A DNA stretch of 64,000 nucleotides from Scolanthus callimorphus (GCA_033964015.1 CM066925.1:11144204-11208203), one strand, 5' to 3'. Counted from the first letter of the stretch, positions 34,501 through 46,444 are shown. The notes: generated from the letters alone by a model not told the origin. Translations and numbers: made by a program.

Positions 34501-37500
34501 TATTTTTAAGAAAGTAGATTGACTTTTATAAAAAATAACACTCCTCTCTACATCCTGTTCTCTTTCAAATGCGATGTTTAGTACAATAATGCGCATTATT
34601 AATTGTGGGCGACTGCAGGGAGCCCCCGAGACTTATCTCGACAGGGCTTCGGATCACAGATCATATTTTTAGTACTCATATATAAATACAAATGAACTTC
34701 TCTTTGTACTTTTGCTCGAAGATAGTTTTGCTAATTACCCATAAAATTCGCAATGCTGTATCGCCACGTACTTTTGGCAATTGGTTGTCATTCATTTTTA
34801 CGCACTAATATCTACAAATATCGTTTGTAAGACGGTGTTCGTTTGTAAGATTTTTTGAAACATTGAGCATTGAACTGAGTGCGTTGAAGAACAACATGTT
34901 ATGTTGTTAACATTACAGATTATACTAAAAGACAATGCCATCTTGGCTTCATTTGGTAAGTCAATTTCGTATTCGTTTGTAAAATTTTTTGAAACACTGA
35001 ACTGAGTGCGTTTGTTGAAGAAAAACATGTTATATTTTGGTAAGTGAACTGGTACTGTAAATACCCGCGTATAAGAACCTATAATTTTAGAAATTAAATT
35101 TAATTAGGAAACATGTGTTTTTACACATGGATAATTCTAGCCTTACAGGTTCTTCAAATTCAGGTTCTTATATGCGGGTTTTTACTGTATTCGTTTGTAC
35201 TGAACTGAGTTAGTTATACATTTACATAAGATGGACGATGTGACGACAGCAGAAATTTTGAGGTCCTTGATATTTGTGTATCCATGTTTATCTGGAATAA
35301 AATAGTTCTTCCCTTTATTGATGTAGTCTTATTTTTTATTTATGTATTATTACAATCCTCATTAAATGCACCGTGTGTCTAATTATCCTGCCTAGTGAGC
35401 CACTCTTTTGTTGTTGTTTTCAGTCGATACCAGACTGAAATACGTGTAGACATCTTGAAATAGTCTTCTTAAAACAAAGTTTTATTACTCTTTTACCGAA
35501 TTCAATCAGAAATATTGCAATACATTCCCTAAATCAGCCGATGGAAATGGATGCTTTCTGTCTCGGTATGTTGCTAGGCTGACAACATGTAGATATTTGT
35601 AGATATTAAAGCGTAAAAATGAATGACAACCAATTGCCAAAAGTATGTGGCGATACAGCATTGCGAATTTTATGGCTAATTAGCAAAACGATCTTCGAGC
35701 AAAAGTACAAAGACAAGTTCATTTGTATTTTTATATGGGTACTAAAAATATTACCTGTGATCCGAAGCCCTGTCGAGAGATAAGTCTCGTGGGCTCCCTG
35801 CAGTCGCCCACAATCAATAATGCGCATTATTGTAATAAACATCGCATTTGAAAAAGAACAGGATGTGAGGGGTGTTATTTTTTATAAAAGTCAATCTACT
35901 TTCTTAAAAATACCTGCGACCTGTGACCTGTGACCTGTGACCTGCGACCTGTGACCTGCGACCTGCGACCTGCGACCTGTGACCTGTGACCTGTGACCTG
36001 TGACCTGTGACCTGTTACCTGCGACCTGTGACCTGTGACCTGTGACCTGCGACCTGTGACCTGTACTTTACACCTGCCGCAAGGCTTCAACACATTGCTT
36101 TAAAAAATTTGCGTCTTGACACTTCTTATGGTTCCTTTTAATTGGAAAAAATAAGGAATGGGTTTCAAATGGAATGGAAACAGATAAACCTCACAAAGAC
36201 GGCGTTTAGATAGAAGTTTGGGGAATTTTGGCCATCATTTAGTTTCCGGATTTCGGAATATGTAAATTAGGCAAATCTAAAAATAACTACACTTGAGAAA
36301 ATGGAGTGGGTCGAGTACAATGCCCGTTTCACGCTTTTACATCATGAGCTTTTGACAATGGATATTCTCATCACACAAAGGACATTCCAACCACACATTG
36401 GATATTCCAATCACACAAAGGATATTCCAATCACAGAAAGGATATTCCAATCAAACAAAGGATATTCCAATCACAGAAAGGATATTCCAATCACACAATA
36501 GATATTCCAATCACACAAAGGATATTCCAATCACACAAAGGATATTCCCATCACAAAAGATATTCCAATCACACAGTGGATATTCCAATCACACAATGGA
36601 TATGCCCATCACACAAAGAATATTCCAATCACACAAAGGATATTCCAATCACACAAAGAATATTCCCATCACACAAAGAATATTCCCATCATACAATGGA
36701 TGTTCCAATCACAATGGCTATTCCCAACAGACAATGGATATTCCCATTACACAAAGGATATTCCAATCACGCAATGGACATTCCCATCACATGGACATTC
36801 CCATCACACAATGGATATTCCCATCACACAATGGATATTCCCATCACACAAGGTAGCAGGTACTCAGGTAGGTATCAGAAAAATACGTGGCCAAAAAAGC
36901 GATTGCCATTTTTCACGAAGGGGTTAACGGCGGATGCCCATTACCTCAACCCCTCATTTCTAAATACGGCTCTGAATGGACCATACCGGTTTGAATAAGT
37001 GCGAGCACTCTCTTCGTTTGTAGAAATGCTTGATATATCGTACAAATATCACGGCAAAAACGCGCGTTCTTTACGCGTAACTCCATTCCCGTAGTGCTTG
37101 AATCGTAGATTCATATGTTCCGTGAGATCTTACCATATAGAATCATCCAAATGTTTTAATGGCTCCCCGTTCTCGTCGAAGTGCTTGTCGATAGTATTAC
37201 TTGCGTCTTTGTCGTGGGCAGACTTGAAGTTCGTCACACTCCGTGTTGGAATACCAAGTGCACGGCACACTGAAGTGAAAGTGTTCATTACTGCAATTTT
37301 CATAATCCTGCGAACTCTATACCAACTAATAAACCGTCATCCGTCAATCAAACGAGTCAAGACCGCTCTGGGTGATTTCACGCAGGCTTTGAGAGTTCTT
37401 AAAGTGGGAGTTATCAGAATTATGAAAATCCAGTAAGCCTGGTTCACTCCATCCTCACCGCCACCGGGAGTCTTGATTCAAAACTGTTTTGGAATCCGGA

Positions 37501-40500
37501 TTCCAAAAAGACGATCGATTGGATTTTGATTCTAATTCCTGAGACCGTATTCCAGATTTCCAATAGCTGGGTTACAAAGCTCACTAAGTGGGATTCCGGA
37601 TTCCCGTTTTACATTGAGCGAATTTTTTGGGGCGGGGGTGCTCGTCGTATCTTTAGGGGTTAACCCCTCCCCCCCCCCCTCCCCCCGCCCCGGCCAGAAA
37701 CTATGCAGTGTTTGTACCTTACGGCCATGATCTACTTACGGGTTGTAGAGACACCGGAAAACACCCAGCATTGACCAAACTTAACAGGTTTATCAGGTTT
37801 CCCTTGCTTCCAGTACTTCTCTAATATGCCAATGCTCCCTTTCCACACTAAAGGGCTTGTCCCACCGGAATAGTTTCCGGACCAGTTACCAGATAGGATT
37901 CCATCGTCATCATTACTATTCACCTTTTAACGAGTTGGTAAAATACTGGTTAAAGTACAATCACTTGATCTATAAGGCACACGAAGTTGCTTCTTTCAAA
38001 ATAAGGTTTTTGCTCTCCATCCACAGGGAATTTCTACAGAAACCTATCCATGGGAAAAGCTAAATTTCCCGTGGTAGAAGAATGGGAAGTGTTTGTATTT
38101 CCCATGGTTATCCATGTGAATTTCACTTCCAATGGGAAATTCAGCTTTTCCCATGGATGAGTTTTTGCAGAAATTCCCTGTGATCTTTTGCTGCTGGCTG
38201 GAAAAAGCCAATTTCTGGGAATTTTTGCATATGAAACACGTGTGTGTGAAGCACGTGTCTGTGAAGCACGTGCTCTGTTGTTTGTGAAGCACGTGCTCTG
38301 TTGTTTGTGAAGCACGTGCTCCGTTGTCTGTGAAGCACGTGCTCTGTTGTCTGTAAAGCACATGCTCTCGTGCTCTATTGTGTGTGAAGCACGTGCTCTG
38401 TTGTGTGTGAAGCACGTGCTCTGTTGTGTGTGAAGCACGTGCTCTGTTGTGTGTGAAGCACGTGCTTGTCAAGCGCCCACTCATACGTGACTCACCATTT
38501 TGGAAATCCATCTGGTCACGTGGACAATGCTACCACGTAACCTGTGGGGCAGCGCGCAACGATCCAGGAGGTAGAGAGCCACACGAAGAGCGGGGTCCTC
38601 AAACTGTGGAATTAACGGGACTATGTCATGGTTGTTATAACAAAATTCTATTACCGTATTCGTCATTTGGGCCGCGCTTCACGCAAATGAATAATAATAA
38701 TTTCGTCATTTCGGCGCCCAATTGCGCGCCTGGATAATAAAACCTACAGGATTTGTTTACTATATATAAAAAAATGGAATATTCACTTTCTCTGAGGCTT
38801 GATGAAATGCGTTTATCAAAATTCGGGCGCGAATTTAGGGGGCGGGGCGGATCACGAAAACATTAAACTGCTATGAGGGGGATCACGTTAATCTGTGTAC
38901 TTATAGAGGTAGGATCACTGCATTTTGACCTTGTATTACCCAAAATCCTCTGCCCCCCCCCCCCCACCCCCCAGGCGATCCGATCCCCCCCCCTAAATCC
39001 GAGCTGATCCAGATCAGATGCTTAAAAACATACCGATTTCGCGAAACGGCTAACATAACAGGAGAGCATGAAGTCAAAAAACTTTATTGAAATGATCAAT
39101 TGTCGTTTTGAAGGCGAAATAATTTAAGGAGATGTCTCGAACCAAAAAGGAAATATTGCAGGAAAAAAATATCGAGCACAGGCACGTTCTAGGGAAAACA
39201 AATCGAGCAGCAAAACTGGACGCGAAAAAAATATCGAGTCAAAAAAATTTTTTCACTCCCCCCATCAAACATCAAATGGTCCGTCCCTGTCCCTAAAATG
39301 AACAACTTCATAAGATAGAACAGTCTTTGAGCTTTATAACGATATATAGCTGATTATCATAGCATAAATTGCAACGCGACGAGAATTTTTTTCCGTAACC
39401 ACGTCGTTTCCCTGACCGAGACCTTAAGATAGTACCTGTCCAAAAATCCAGCGTCTAGCGCGATTCCTCCGTGCATTTCCCCTCCATATGTAGCCCATAT
39501 CGTTCATTACGTACTCCTCCTGCTCTTGTGGATCCTCCACGTAACAATCGTCATCTGCAAGAATAATATATAGATTTAGCCACTGGCTAAAAGCGGAGCT
39601 CCCGGTTACATATTTTTCTGTGTTGGGGTCTTGGTTTACCTGTGTGGGGGCGCGCAGACACGGACGCGCCAGCGATACCCAAATGGAAATACCGCTGAAC
39701 CATGAAAAATGAAGTCGATCGTTATACCTGAGTTCTACTTTGAGCTATTGTATTCTTCCTGCGATACCTATGGTGCTCCGCTCTAAGGAGCTCCGCTAAG
39801 AAATGGTTCGCGCTTTTATGGCGCCCAGTTCCAAAAGCCATTGTTCTGGACTGAATATCCTCGAAATGTCAGTCAAGAACACTAGCTTTTCAAACTGGGC
39901 GCCATATTTGAATTTGGTGTATGTTGCGCTTACGTTTTGGTGCTTTTAACGTGTATTTAAGACATCAGTTTTTGCAAGAATTATAATAAAGGGGTGCCTT
40001 TTTCTCAATTCAGTATATCAAAGGGTACCTTTTTCCTAATTTTACTATATAAAAGGGTAAGGGGGGCAGAGCATCCCGTACAAAACGTTTTGATTTTCCC
40101 CCCTCCCCCCACCCACCGGGTAAAAAATAGAGAGATGTAATAACGATATACCCTTGCAGAAGACATTGAATATCACGATTATCTTGTCATTGTCTATTTC
40201 CTTCCTCTTGGGTTTCTGTCCTTTCGTTTTCGTCTCAATAGTCATCCCGTACTCTCCGACTATTGCGTTTGAAGACGGAGTTATCTGTAATAAGAATAAA
40301 TAATACCGAATGAATACAATTACAAAGGAGTGGCTGACACGGGCTCTTTATTTACGCAAAACTAAAGAATCTTGCAGTACTTACACGAATGGTGAGCTTC
40401 CTTCCAGTTTTTACATATTTCGCTGTCCACGCATTTGGGTCATGTTTTGCTTCGGCTTTCACAGGGATCTGTATCATGGTAGACTTTGCCACAGAAGGTT

Positions 40501-43500
40501 CAGGACCTGGTTGCAAAAACAGAAAAGAGGGCAGGAAAGCAGAAAAACGGAAAGGAAAGAAATACTATCCTCACTGCATACATTATCGGCACCTCACGAA
40601 GGAATTGAACAACAACCCACATTTGGAGTATTTGGAGCTTGCGCGTTGTAAGTGTGGCCGCGGGATTCCTGTATTTAAACCTGGCCGCGGGATTCCTGTA
40701 TTTAAGACTGGGCACAAGAGGTGTACCTGGGGGTGTGAATTCGGGGAATCCGCCATCTTGGTTATAGTAAAAGGAAAGTTGTTGTTTATTTGCTCGTGTT
40801 TTACGGTTACGTGGCCCCGATGTACTGGCCACATAAGTAACATGTTTGGTGAGGCGTGGTATTACAATATCAGACACCCATTTCCCCGAGTTCTGTTCGC
40901 CGGAAGCTGCCGCCGGGGAGTCATTTCAGGGGCGGCGGATCGCCCTAAAAAGTGGGGATGCCGAAGAGGTAAAATGAAGTGGACACGTAATTTTGCTTCT
41001 GTACTTCTTGTCCTTTTCTTCTTACGTGTAAATACAAAATGTATATCTAGCTTAAAAAAGTGGGGTTGCTCGAGCACCCCCTGCCCTCCGGCCTCCGTCA
41101 ACATATTCTAGCCCTCGGTCACAGTTTTTCCCTGTACGGACCTCCCATCCCAGCCGGTAAATAACATTTATAATATTCATCCATTATTCATAGGATGCTC
41201 ATCCAATCTCTGCACTGGATTCGGATCAGGTGACACTACTTGTAACCCCGATACCACATGGCTAGGTGTCTGATACAGAATACTAATTGATCTAATTAGT
41301 ACAGAATACTAATTAGACCAATTAGTATTCTGTATAGGACACCTTCCAGTGCAGCCCTCAGTCTTTGAACAGTTGGATATTTGTTTCAAATAACCCCTAC
41401 TGTCCAAAGGCTGAAGGGGACCACTCTAGTGAAGTCCAAGTATGGTCTTCTCTCGTAGAGCAGTACCTAAAAAAAAGCTTCACCTGAGAGACTATGTTGT
41501 TTTAGTCCGGCTAGTTCCATGTGGGACAGGAATCATGCCTTCTGCGCATGCTTGCTACAAAGCGATTGGCGTTTTTTGTGCATCCGAAAATTCTTTATTT
41601 TCAATGCACATTGTTTCAAATATCCCCTACAGACTAAAAGCTGAAGGGGACCACTCTAGTGAAGTCCAAGCATGGTCTTCTCTCGTAGAGTAATACCTAA
41701 AAAAAAGCTTCACCTGAGAGACTATATGTTGTTTTAGTCCGGCTAGTTCCATGTGGGACAGGAATCGTGCCTTCTGCGCATGCTTGCTACAAAACGATTG
41801 GCGTTTTTTGTAAACACCCGAAAATTCCTTAATTTTCAATGCACATTCAATTTAATATAAGTACAAAAGTTAGTAGTACAATATTCGTGTCTATGTTGTA
41901 TCGTCAGGATACAAACACTCGCGCTACGCGCTCGTGTTTGTATCTGCCGATACAACATAGCCACTCATATTGTAAATAGTACATATCTTCTATGCATTTT
42001 TAACAATTCGTCCGTCCCTCAGGTCCGTCCGAATATGCATGCATCCTCTTTTCAATACATATTCAAGAAGTGATCGATTATCGTCACTATGTGATGATAA
42101 ACAGCAACAATAATAATGTTTAAATTATTTATTTCACAATATAATAATAATATAATTATTTTCCTTTTCCTAGTAGTGCACTTGATTTTGAGCTATAAAA
42201 AATATATAAAGAAAAACCTATATTAAGTTACCTGTTTCCAATTCCAATGAGATCGTGTCCTTGTCATCTTTGTACTCTCGGTTAAGCGTGAATTCCACGT
42301 CAAATGACTGGCCCCTTCTGATGATGAGGGAGTTTTCCTCATACTCCTCCGTTCTGTGCTGTTTCCGATTTCTTTTTTCGTTCAAATCCACACATTTAAT
42401 CTCTAGCTCTTGATCTGTGATGACGAAGAATTAGATATGAGATCAAAGTCTCTTAGGTGACTCAGGTTTATTCATTGGAAAATCACACCACCGGCGTTAG
42501 GGGGGGGGGGGGGGGGGGGGGGGGTCACGTCTACAAATGTATGGTGCCCCTTTAAAGCTTTGCGATTTTGTTCTTAATGTTTACTGTAAATTTCTTCTAA
42601 AAAGTGCTGTCACAGGCACCCCCAGCTACGCCCCAGCACACCCTTAAAGTATATCACCCTATCTGCCTCTTTGCAAATTATATCTGTAATGAAATCAATT
42701 TGTCCATAAACCTTCAAGAGCCCATGTCAGCCACTCCTTTTTAATATTATTGCTATTGTAATTAATAAACATCTAAAAACAAAGTTTCATATTTGATTTA
42801 CCAATTTCAATCGAGAACATTGCTCTACATTCTCTAAATCAGCCGATGGAAATGGCTCCGACTTGGTATGTTGCTATGCTGTCAAAATGGCGGCTGACAC
42901 AGGCTCTTTTCTTGATTAAACAAAGCCTAAGACCTTTCCTTTTCTTGCAGCTCCTACCTCTCCCTCCTCGTCCATCATCTGTCCCTCCTCGCCTATCGTT
43001 CCTCCCTCCTCGCCCATCGTTCCTCCCTCCTCTTCCGTCATCTCTTTCTACTCGTCCATCGTTTCCCCGCCATCTATTGGACCAGTAGTCGTTGTAACCG
43101 CCACCACCATAACTTGAGTATCCGCCGTAACCAGAATAAGCGTTATGGCCGAACGAGAACCCCGGGAAGCTTGAGTAATACGGTCTCCTCCAACGGCCGG
43201 CTCCGTAGTTGGAGTATCTGTATAAAGGAAGGTTATTTAGTTATTAGACATTTCTGTTGCCTAGTCGTGCAAATAAAATGTCACGACAAAGAACTCGTGT
43301 AGAGCTACTGTCAGTTTAACTGCGGTTTTCAAGTTTTCCGTGAGATGAACTCTGAAGCAACAGTCACTCCGTCCAGACGGAAGGACCGTCTAGTATAAAT
43401 TCGTAACTACATTTAGGACGACTGTAGACCAGCTAAAGCGTATATAGTTCTCCTGGAAAAGTGAATTCTGAAAAAAAAGTGTTGCGTTTAATTTGTCATA

Positions 43501-44637
43501 ACCTGCGCAATTTGCGGTAAGGCTGTCTTGACGGCTAAGCCGTCCGACAAGATAATTAAGGTCGTCTATAAGGGCATCTGTTGTATGCCCTTAATTTCAG
43601 AAGACTAAGCCGTCCGACGGCTAAGGCGTCTTCCATATTTCTTGAATTTATATAGACGGCTAAGCCGTCTGAGGCGGGCTAAAGCCGTCTAGACGACTTA
43701 GCCGATATTGATCTGCATGGTGATAACTTTACAGCCCAAAACAAACAATGAAGTCACACAGAGATTGCATCTCCAACACGATGTCTAGGAAACTGTCAAA
43801 ACATTTCTCATCCCAGCTAGCGGGTGAAAATGAAATGCAGGAATCGGAATTATGAATTTATATTTGTAAGCACACTGTTCTTAGCAACCGTGTTTTGTTA
43901 TTTCAGGTATTTGTAACGGCTTAACGGCGTAGATTTGAGCTGACAAATATTAAATGTACAGAGGTTTTTTTAAGAGTGTTTTTCAAAGATTCATGTATTT
44001 TCGTTGTCTCCTTTATAATTAGAAGTTTCGTTTTTGAAATTGGAATTCGTAAGGTCGTGTTTTTTGGTGAGCAAGCCAGAAACATTGCTTTGTGCCCCTA
44101 AAACTCGGCAAAGACTAAAAAATCATGAAAAATACTAAGATGTACATGTACATGTCCTGCATTCGCGTATAATGAGAGGTCCGCCGAAAAGTTTTTTTTG
44201 ATTGAAAATGTTTTTTGATTGAACCACTAAACCTAACGTTTACGACACGATTGTATGTGTAAGGACCATATTCAACATGGAAGAGATTATTTTCAGAAGC
44301 TTTTACAAATAAGATTGTTTGGATTTCGATGAATCGCCAAATCAATACGTTCGGCTTTTGAAGAAGATCACTTACTTTGCGGTAACAAAATTTGAAAAAA
44401 AGGAGCAAAGCTTAGTTTTGCGAACTAGTACATTATTATCCAAGCTATTCTTTCTGCTTGGGGCAGTTTAGTGGCACCTCCATTTCTTCTAATACATCAA
44501 ATTCAGTAAACAAATCAAGCAAAAATATATACTTGTTTAGGGAGAACATGCACTCAAACTTTAACAGTTATTATAGTAAAGGTGCACATAACATACCTAT
44601 TATAACGCCCGTAGTCTCCCCAATACGACCATGACAT
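28505..44637 (-). CDS. Transglutaminase gene A (complete, 15 coding exons, 789 codons)
   Basis: Predicted Ca-dependent protein cross-linking enzyme, probably cytosolic (no signal peptide). Exons: 44637-44597, 43217-42958, 42414-42232, 40506-40385, 40284-40152, 39554-39436, 38603-38496, 37923-37740, 37269-37134, 33547-33444, 32690-32439, 31959-31669, 30716-30556, 30065-29926, 28640-28505. The total is 2370 nt, an exact multiple of three, with every border GT-AG. Domains: Gly/Tyr/Arg-rich extension (1-100), Transglut_N (about 101-250), core (about 250-555), two C-terminal barrels to 789, ending EVTLVVE. The triad is Cys374 (FGQCWVFSG), His432 ([10 protein letters not shown]) and Asp455 (VHDATPQE). 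Its spacings of 58 and 23 equal those of human TGM2 (277/335/358). The start is the ATG in an exon with an AG acceptor 7 bases upstream, so 5'UTR exons lie further up. Only one N domain is present, unlike gene B. Confidence 0.92.
29006..29209. mobile_element. Palindromic MITE with CCTCGTCCCCAGGGTCTT ends
   Basis: About 204 bp, with inverted arms that include GTCACATGAC and GGCGGTT/AACCGCC blocks. It lies in the last intron of gene A. Confidence 0.8.
29536..29863. mobile_element. MITE filled with a 10-bp minisatellite
   Basis: Inverted ends GGCCTACTCTGCGACCTTAT and ATAAGGTCCGAGAGTAGGCC enclose about 25 copies of CTTATCTCGC. The repeats are read as long [14 protein letters not shown] open frames on the plus strand, which are artefacts. 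It lies in the last intron of gene A. Confidence 0.8.
30730..31330. other. Gene A intron between exons 13 and 12, low-information
   Basis: Contains repeats of CCCCGTTCTA (30857, 30931, 31100, 31132) and a C run near 31208. No exon was found. Confidence 0.5.
32045..32240. repeat. ~100-bp tandem duplication
   Basis: Two copies of AGGCAGGCTAGATTGCTGTC through CTGGTGCTTGTAGCC in a gene A intron. Confidence 0.85.
32998..33400. mobile_element. Two tandem MITEs, CCAGAGCTCCCCGGCTCGT family
   Basis: Two palindromic units (about 32998-33190 and 33206-33400) have GGGGAGGCTCTGGTGACA near the left end and CAGAGCCTCCCC near the right end, with CGCGCATGCGC inside. Relatives are at 46995-47224 and 56580-57440. 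Confidence 0.75.
33846..36354. mobile_element. 2.5 kb DNA transposon inserted in the minisatellite
   Basis: Terminal inverted repeats of about 80 bp start CAAAAGCTCATGATGTAAA and end TTTACATCATGAGCTTTTG. ACAATGG flanks both sides, a 7-bp target duplication (8 cannot be excluded inside the array). Without the inner element it is about 790 bp. It contains a short plus-strand frame (33999-34103) starting [15 protein letters not shown], of unknown meaning. Confidence 0.85.
34369..36079. mobile_element. 1.7 kb DNA transposon with perfect 9-bp target duplication and minisatellite-bearing arms
   Basis: It is flanked by CAAGGCTTC at 34360-34368 and 36080-36088. Inverted arms of about 430 bp start CGGCAGGTGTAAAGTACAGG. 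Each arm carries a run of 10-bp units (CAGGTCACAG / CAGGTCGCAG) next to the end. A 9-bp duplication and long arms point to a Mutator-like element; it has no transposase. It is nested in the element 33846-36354. Confidence 0.9.
38022..38182. mobile_element. Hairpin MITE (CACAGGGAATTTCTGCAG family)
   Basis: Palindrome with CACAGGGAATTTCTACAG at the left, CTGCAGAAA-like TTTGCAGAAATTCCCTGTG at the right and CCATGGGAAAAGCT inside. It lies in a gene A intron between exons 8 and 7. Confidence 0.85.
38225..38470. repeat. ~24-bp array carrying ten CACGTG sites
   Basis: Units of GTGAAGCACGTGCTCTGTTG contain the palindrome AGCACGTGCT. Ten CACGTG hexamers occur in 245 bp. It ends about 25 bp from the donor of gene A exon 38603-38496 without overlapping it. 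Confidence 0.85.
39590..39800. repeat. Dispersed repeat also present near 30340-30535
   Basis: AAAGCGGAGCTCCCGGTTAC, GCAGACACGGACGCG and CCTATGGTGCTCCG blocks recur in opposite orientation in another intron of gene A. Confidence 0.5.
41385..41850. repeat. ~225-bp tandem duplication
   Basis: Two copies from TTTCAAATAACCCCTAC to TTTTCAATGCACATT, about 95% alike, in the gene A intron between exons 4 and 3. Confidence 0.85.
42958..44637 (-). CDS. Gene A Gly/Tyr- and RGG-rich N-terminal extension (exons 1-2)
   Basis: Exon 1 (44637-44597) encodes [13 protein letters not shown]. Exon 2 (43217-42958) continues with [33 protein letters not shown] and then repeats of the type [11 protein letters not shown] and [14 protein letters not shown]. 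The roughly 100 residues are low-complexity, aromatic and arginine-rich. Exon 2 ends in phase 1, joining [11 protein letters not shown] of the N domain. Such tails in other proteins mediate RNA or self-association; a role here is inference. No Lys or Gln is prominent, so it is not an obvious substrate tail. Confidence 0.8.
43500..43700. repeat. Cluster of GACGGCTAAGCCGTC palindromes
   Basis: At least four GGCTAAGCCGTC inverted units lie within 200 bp of gene A intron 1. Confidence 0.7.
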
Positions 44638-44649
44638 TTCGGCTCTGAA

Positions 44650-46444
44650 AAAATAATTCATCAAAATACTGTGTCTGCCATAGACTCTCCAACCAGGCTG
44701 CGATAACAAATCTGTCTGCTCATTATAAACACCTTTAGTCTGTTCTCTCGTAATCATTTGATTATTTATAAGTCACGCGATATGGCATTGTGGCTACACG
44801 TCAGTCTTTGGCCTTCTGAGTTGGCTTCCTGTGCTCGTAAATGAACCGCGCGAGGGCTGGCCCGAGCTGGCCTGGGAGACAGTCACATCTCGAAAGCTGG
44901 TTCTTTACAAATTTACAAAGGCGGCATATATGTTAGGGGGAGGAGAGGAGGGGGGGGGGGGGGGGGGAGCACCGATTTAGGGGCGCTCCCATTTTTTGGC
45001 TTACATTTAAGGGGGGGCTGGGGGGGATTATTGGGCGCTGTATATTTAGACTGGGTGATGTTGATGACACTGCGGAAACCCGACTCGCGGCTGACGTCCA
45101 AAAACGTATGCATAGTAGATAAAATAAGCAATTTGAACATTGCTATTCATTTATTTATTTAATCTTACTATATGATACTAAATACTTTACAAGTAATAAA
45201 TGATTTACTTTCAAATTTTTAAAATTGTCAACCCAATGCTAGAGCGCCTCAGCTTAGGCAAACCAGTTCAGTATATTCACCACCATTCAACAAACCATCC
45301 ATGGGAAAAGCTGAATTCCCCAAGCCATGGGGATGGGAAGTGTTCGGAATTCACGTGGATATCCATGGGAAAGCCGAACACTTCCCTTGCGTGTGACTTG
45401 GGAAATTCAGCTTTTCCCATGGATGGGTTTCTGCAGAAATTCCCTGTGATGGTTAACGCTATTTGGCAGCCCTGTTGAACATTGTTGAACGAACTGGTGG
45501 TTCGCTGTACGTTCACATCAACAATGTTGGACTATTTTGTGTTCTTCTGCACCAACATGGCCGCCATTGACGTCACGCGGAAACACAAGAATTAGAGTTC
45601 AACGCTATGGGTATTCATCTCACCATTAATACGACCAATTGTATTGATTTGTCTTTCTGTTTGTTTATAATATGCACAGTTGCTTGTTTATCTGAATGTT
45701 TGATTATACTGAAATTATTGTTCCAAGTTTCCTTATAGGACAAACGCAGGTCTAATAATAAGGCGTTCCTAATGCAAATGTGAAAACTCTATTGTCTAAG
45801 CTCATTTGCACCAAGAACGGCTCATTATTAGGCCTTAGTTTCTTTTTTTTAAGCATAGTTTACAGAGTTGGATGGTTACGCCACCTAACACCATGTTATT
45901 CTACCACCTCTTTGTTCACCTTTTCTGAGGAATACTTTCGTTCGTGTAGGGTCACGGTACATAAGGTACCAAAATCCAGCCAGTAAGATTCATTGTGCAC
46001 CCAGACATGCATATTAGATGAGCACAAAACAAAAGATTCTGCACTGCTGCCAGTGTATCTCTCATCATCTAGCCCACACAATAGTCCAGTTTTGAATTAA
46101 CTAATCTACCGCTGAGTAGGCATCAACGGCGCATATATACAGCGGGAGCCTCGATTTGAACCCGAAAGTTGCGAATACCAACGAGTCCAAAAAGCGTTGT
46201 CTATTGTCTCCATTCAAGCTTCATCAGTTTCTCGTCGGTATTCAAAACTTTTTCTACTTCAAACTGAGGCTCCCACTGTATTTACGCGCCGCCGATGGCT
46301 ATGCAGCAGTAGGTAGAGAATGCGAAACTCTGGACTATTGTGGGTATCCTTTGAAGTTCCCCAAAGCTTCCTAACCGTACATTACGCTCTATTAACTATG
46401 TTTTGAGCTCTCGATCAAAAGGAGAGTACCGAGTTTGAAACTCA
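44650..46444. other. Intergenic: gene A 5' side to AOS-LOX 3' end
   Basis: Holds a hairpin MITE at 45290-45449 (CACAGGGAATTTCTGCAG family) and a weak palindrome with GGGAGCCTC and GAGGCTCCC ends at about 46143-46280 (relative near 17290-17370). The 5'UTR and promoter of gene A should be here. No gene was found. Confidence 0.5.

Larger units (their letters stand above)
33555..36856. repeat. 20-bp minisatellite split by a transposon (blocks 33555-33845 and 36355-36856)
   Basis: Units like ACACAATGGATATTCCCATC are repeated about 15 times in the left block and about 25 times in the right block, in the same direction. Sixty is a multiple of 20, so it is open in several frames ([20 protein letters not shown] type), which explains the long plus-strand frames here. 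The array is interrupted by the element 33846-36354. Confidence 0.95.

Noticed and set aside
33427..36998. Several long plus-strand open frames (up to 152 codons) of [10 protein letters not shown] type
   Set aside because: They are translations of the 20-bp minisatellite, open in several frames at once.
38034..38511. [15 protein letters not shown] open frames on the minus strand
   Set aside because: Translation of the CACGTG-bearing 24-bp array; no splice or family support.
40389..41111. 240-codon plus-strand open frame
   Set aside because: Antisense to gene A exon 40506-40385; no recognisable domain, and chance openness is likely.
42846..43088. Pro/Ser-rich plus-strand open frame (PPRPSFLPP)
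   Set aside because: Reverse strand of the RGG-rich exon of gene A, which has splice borders and frame continuity.
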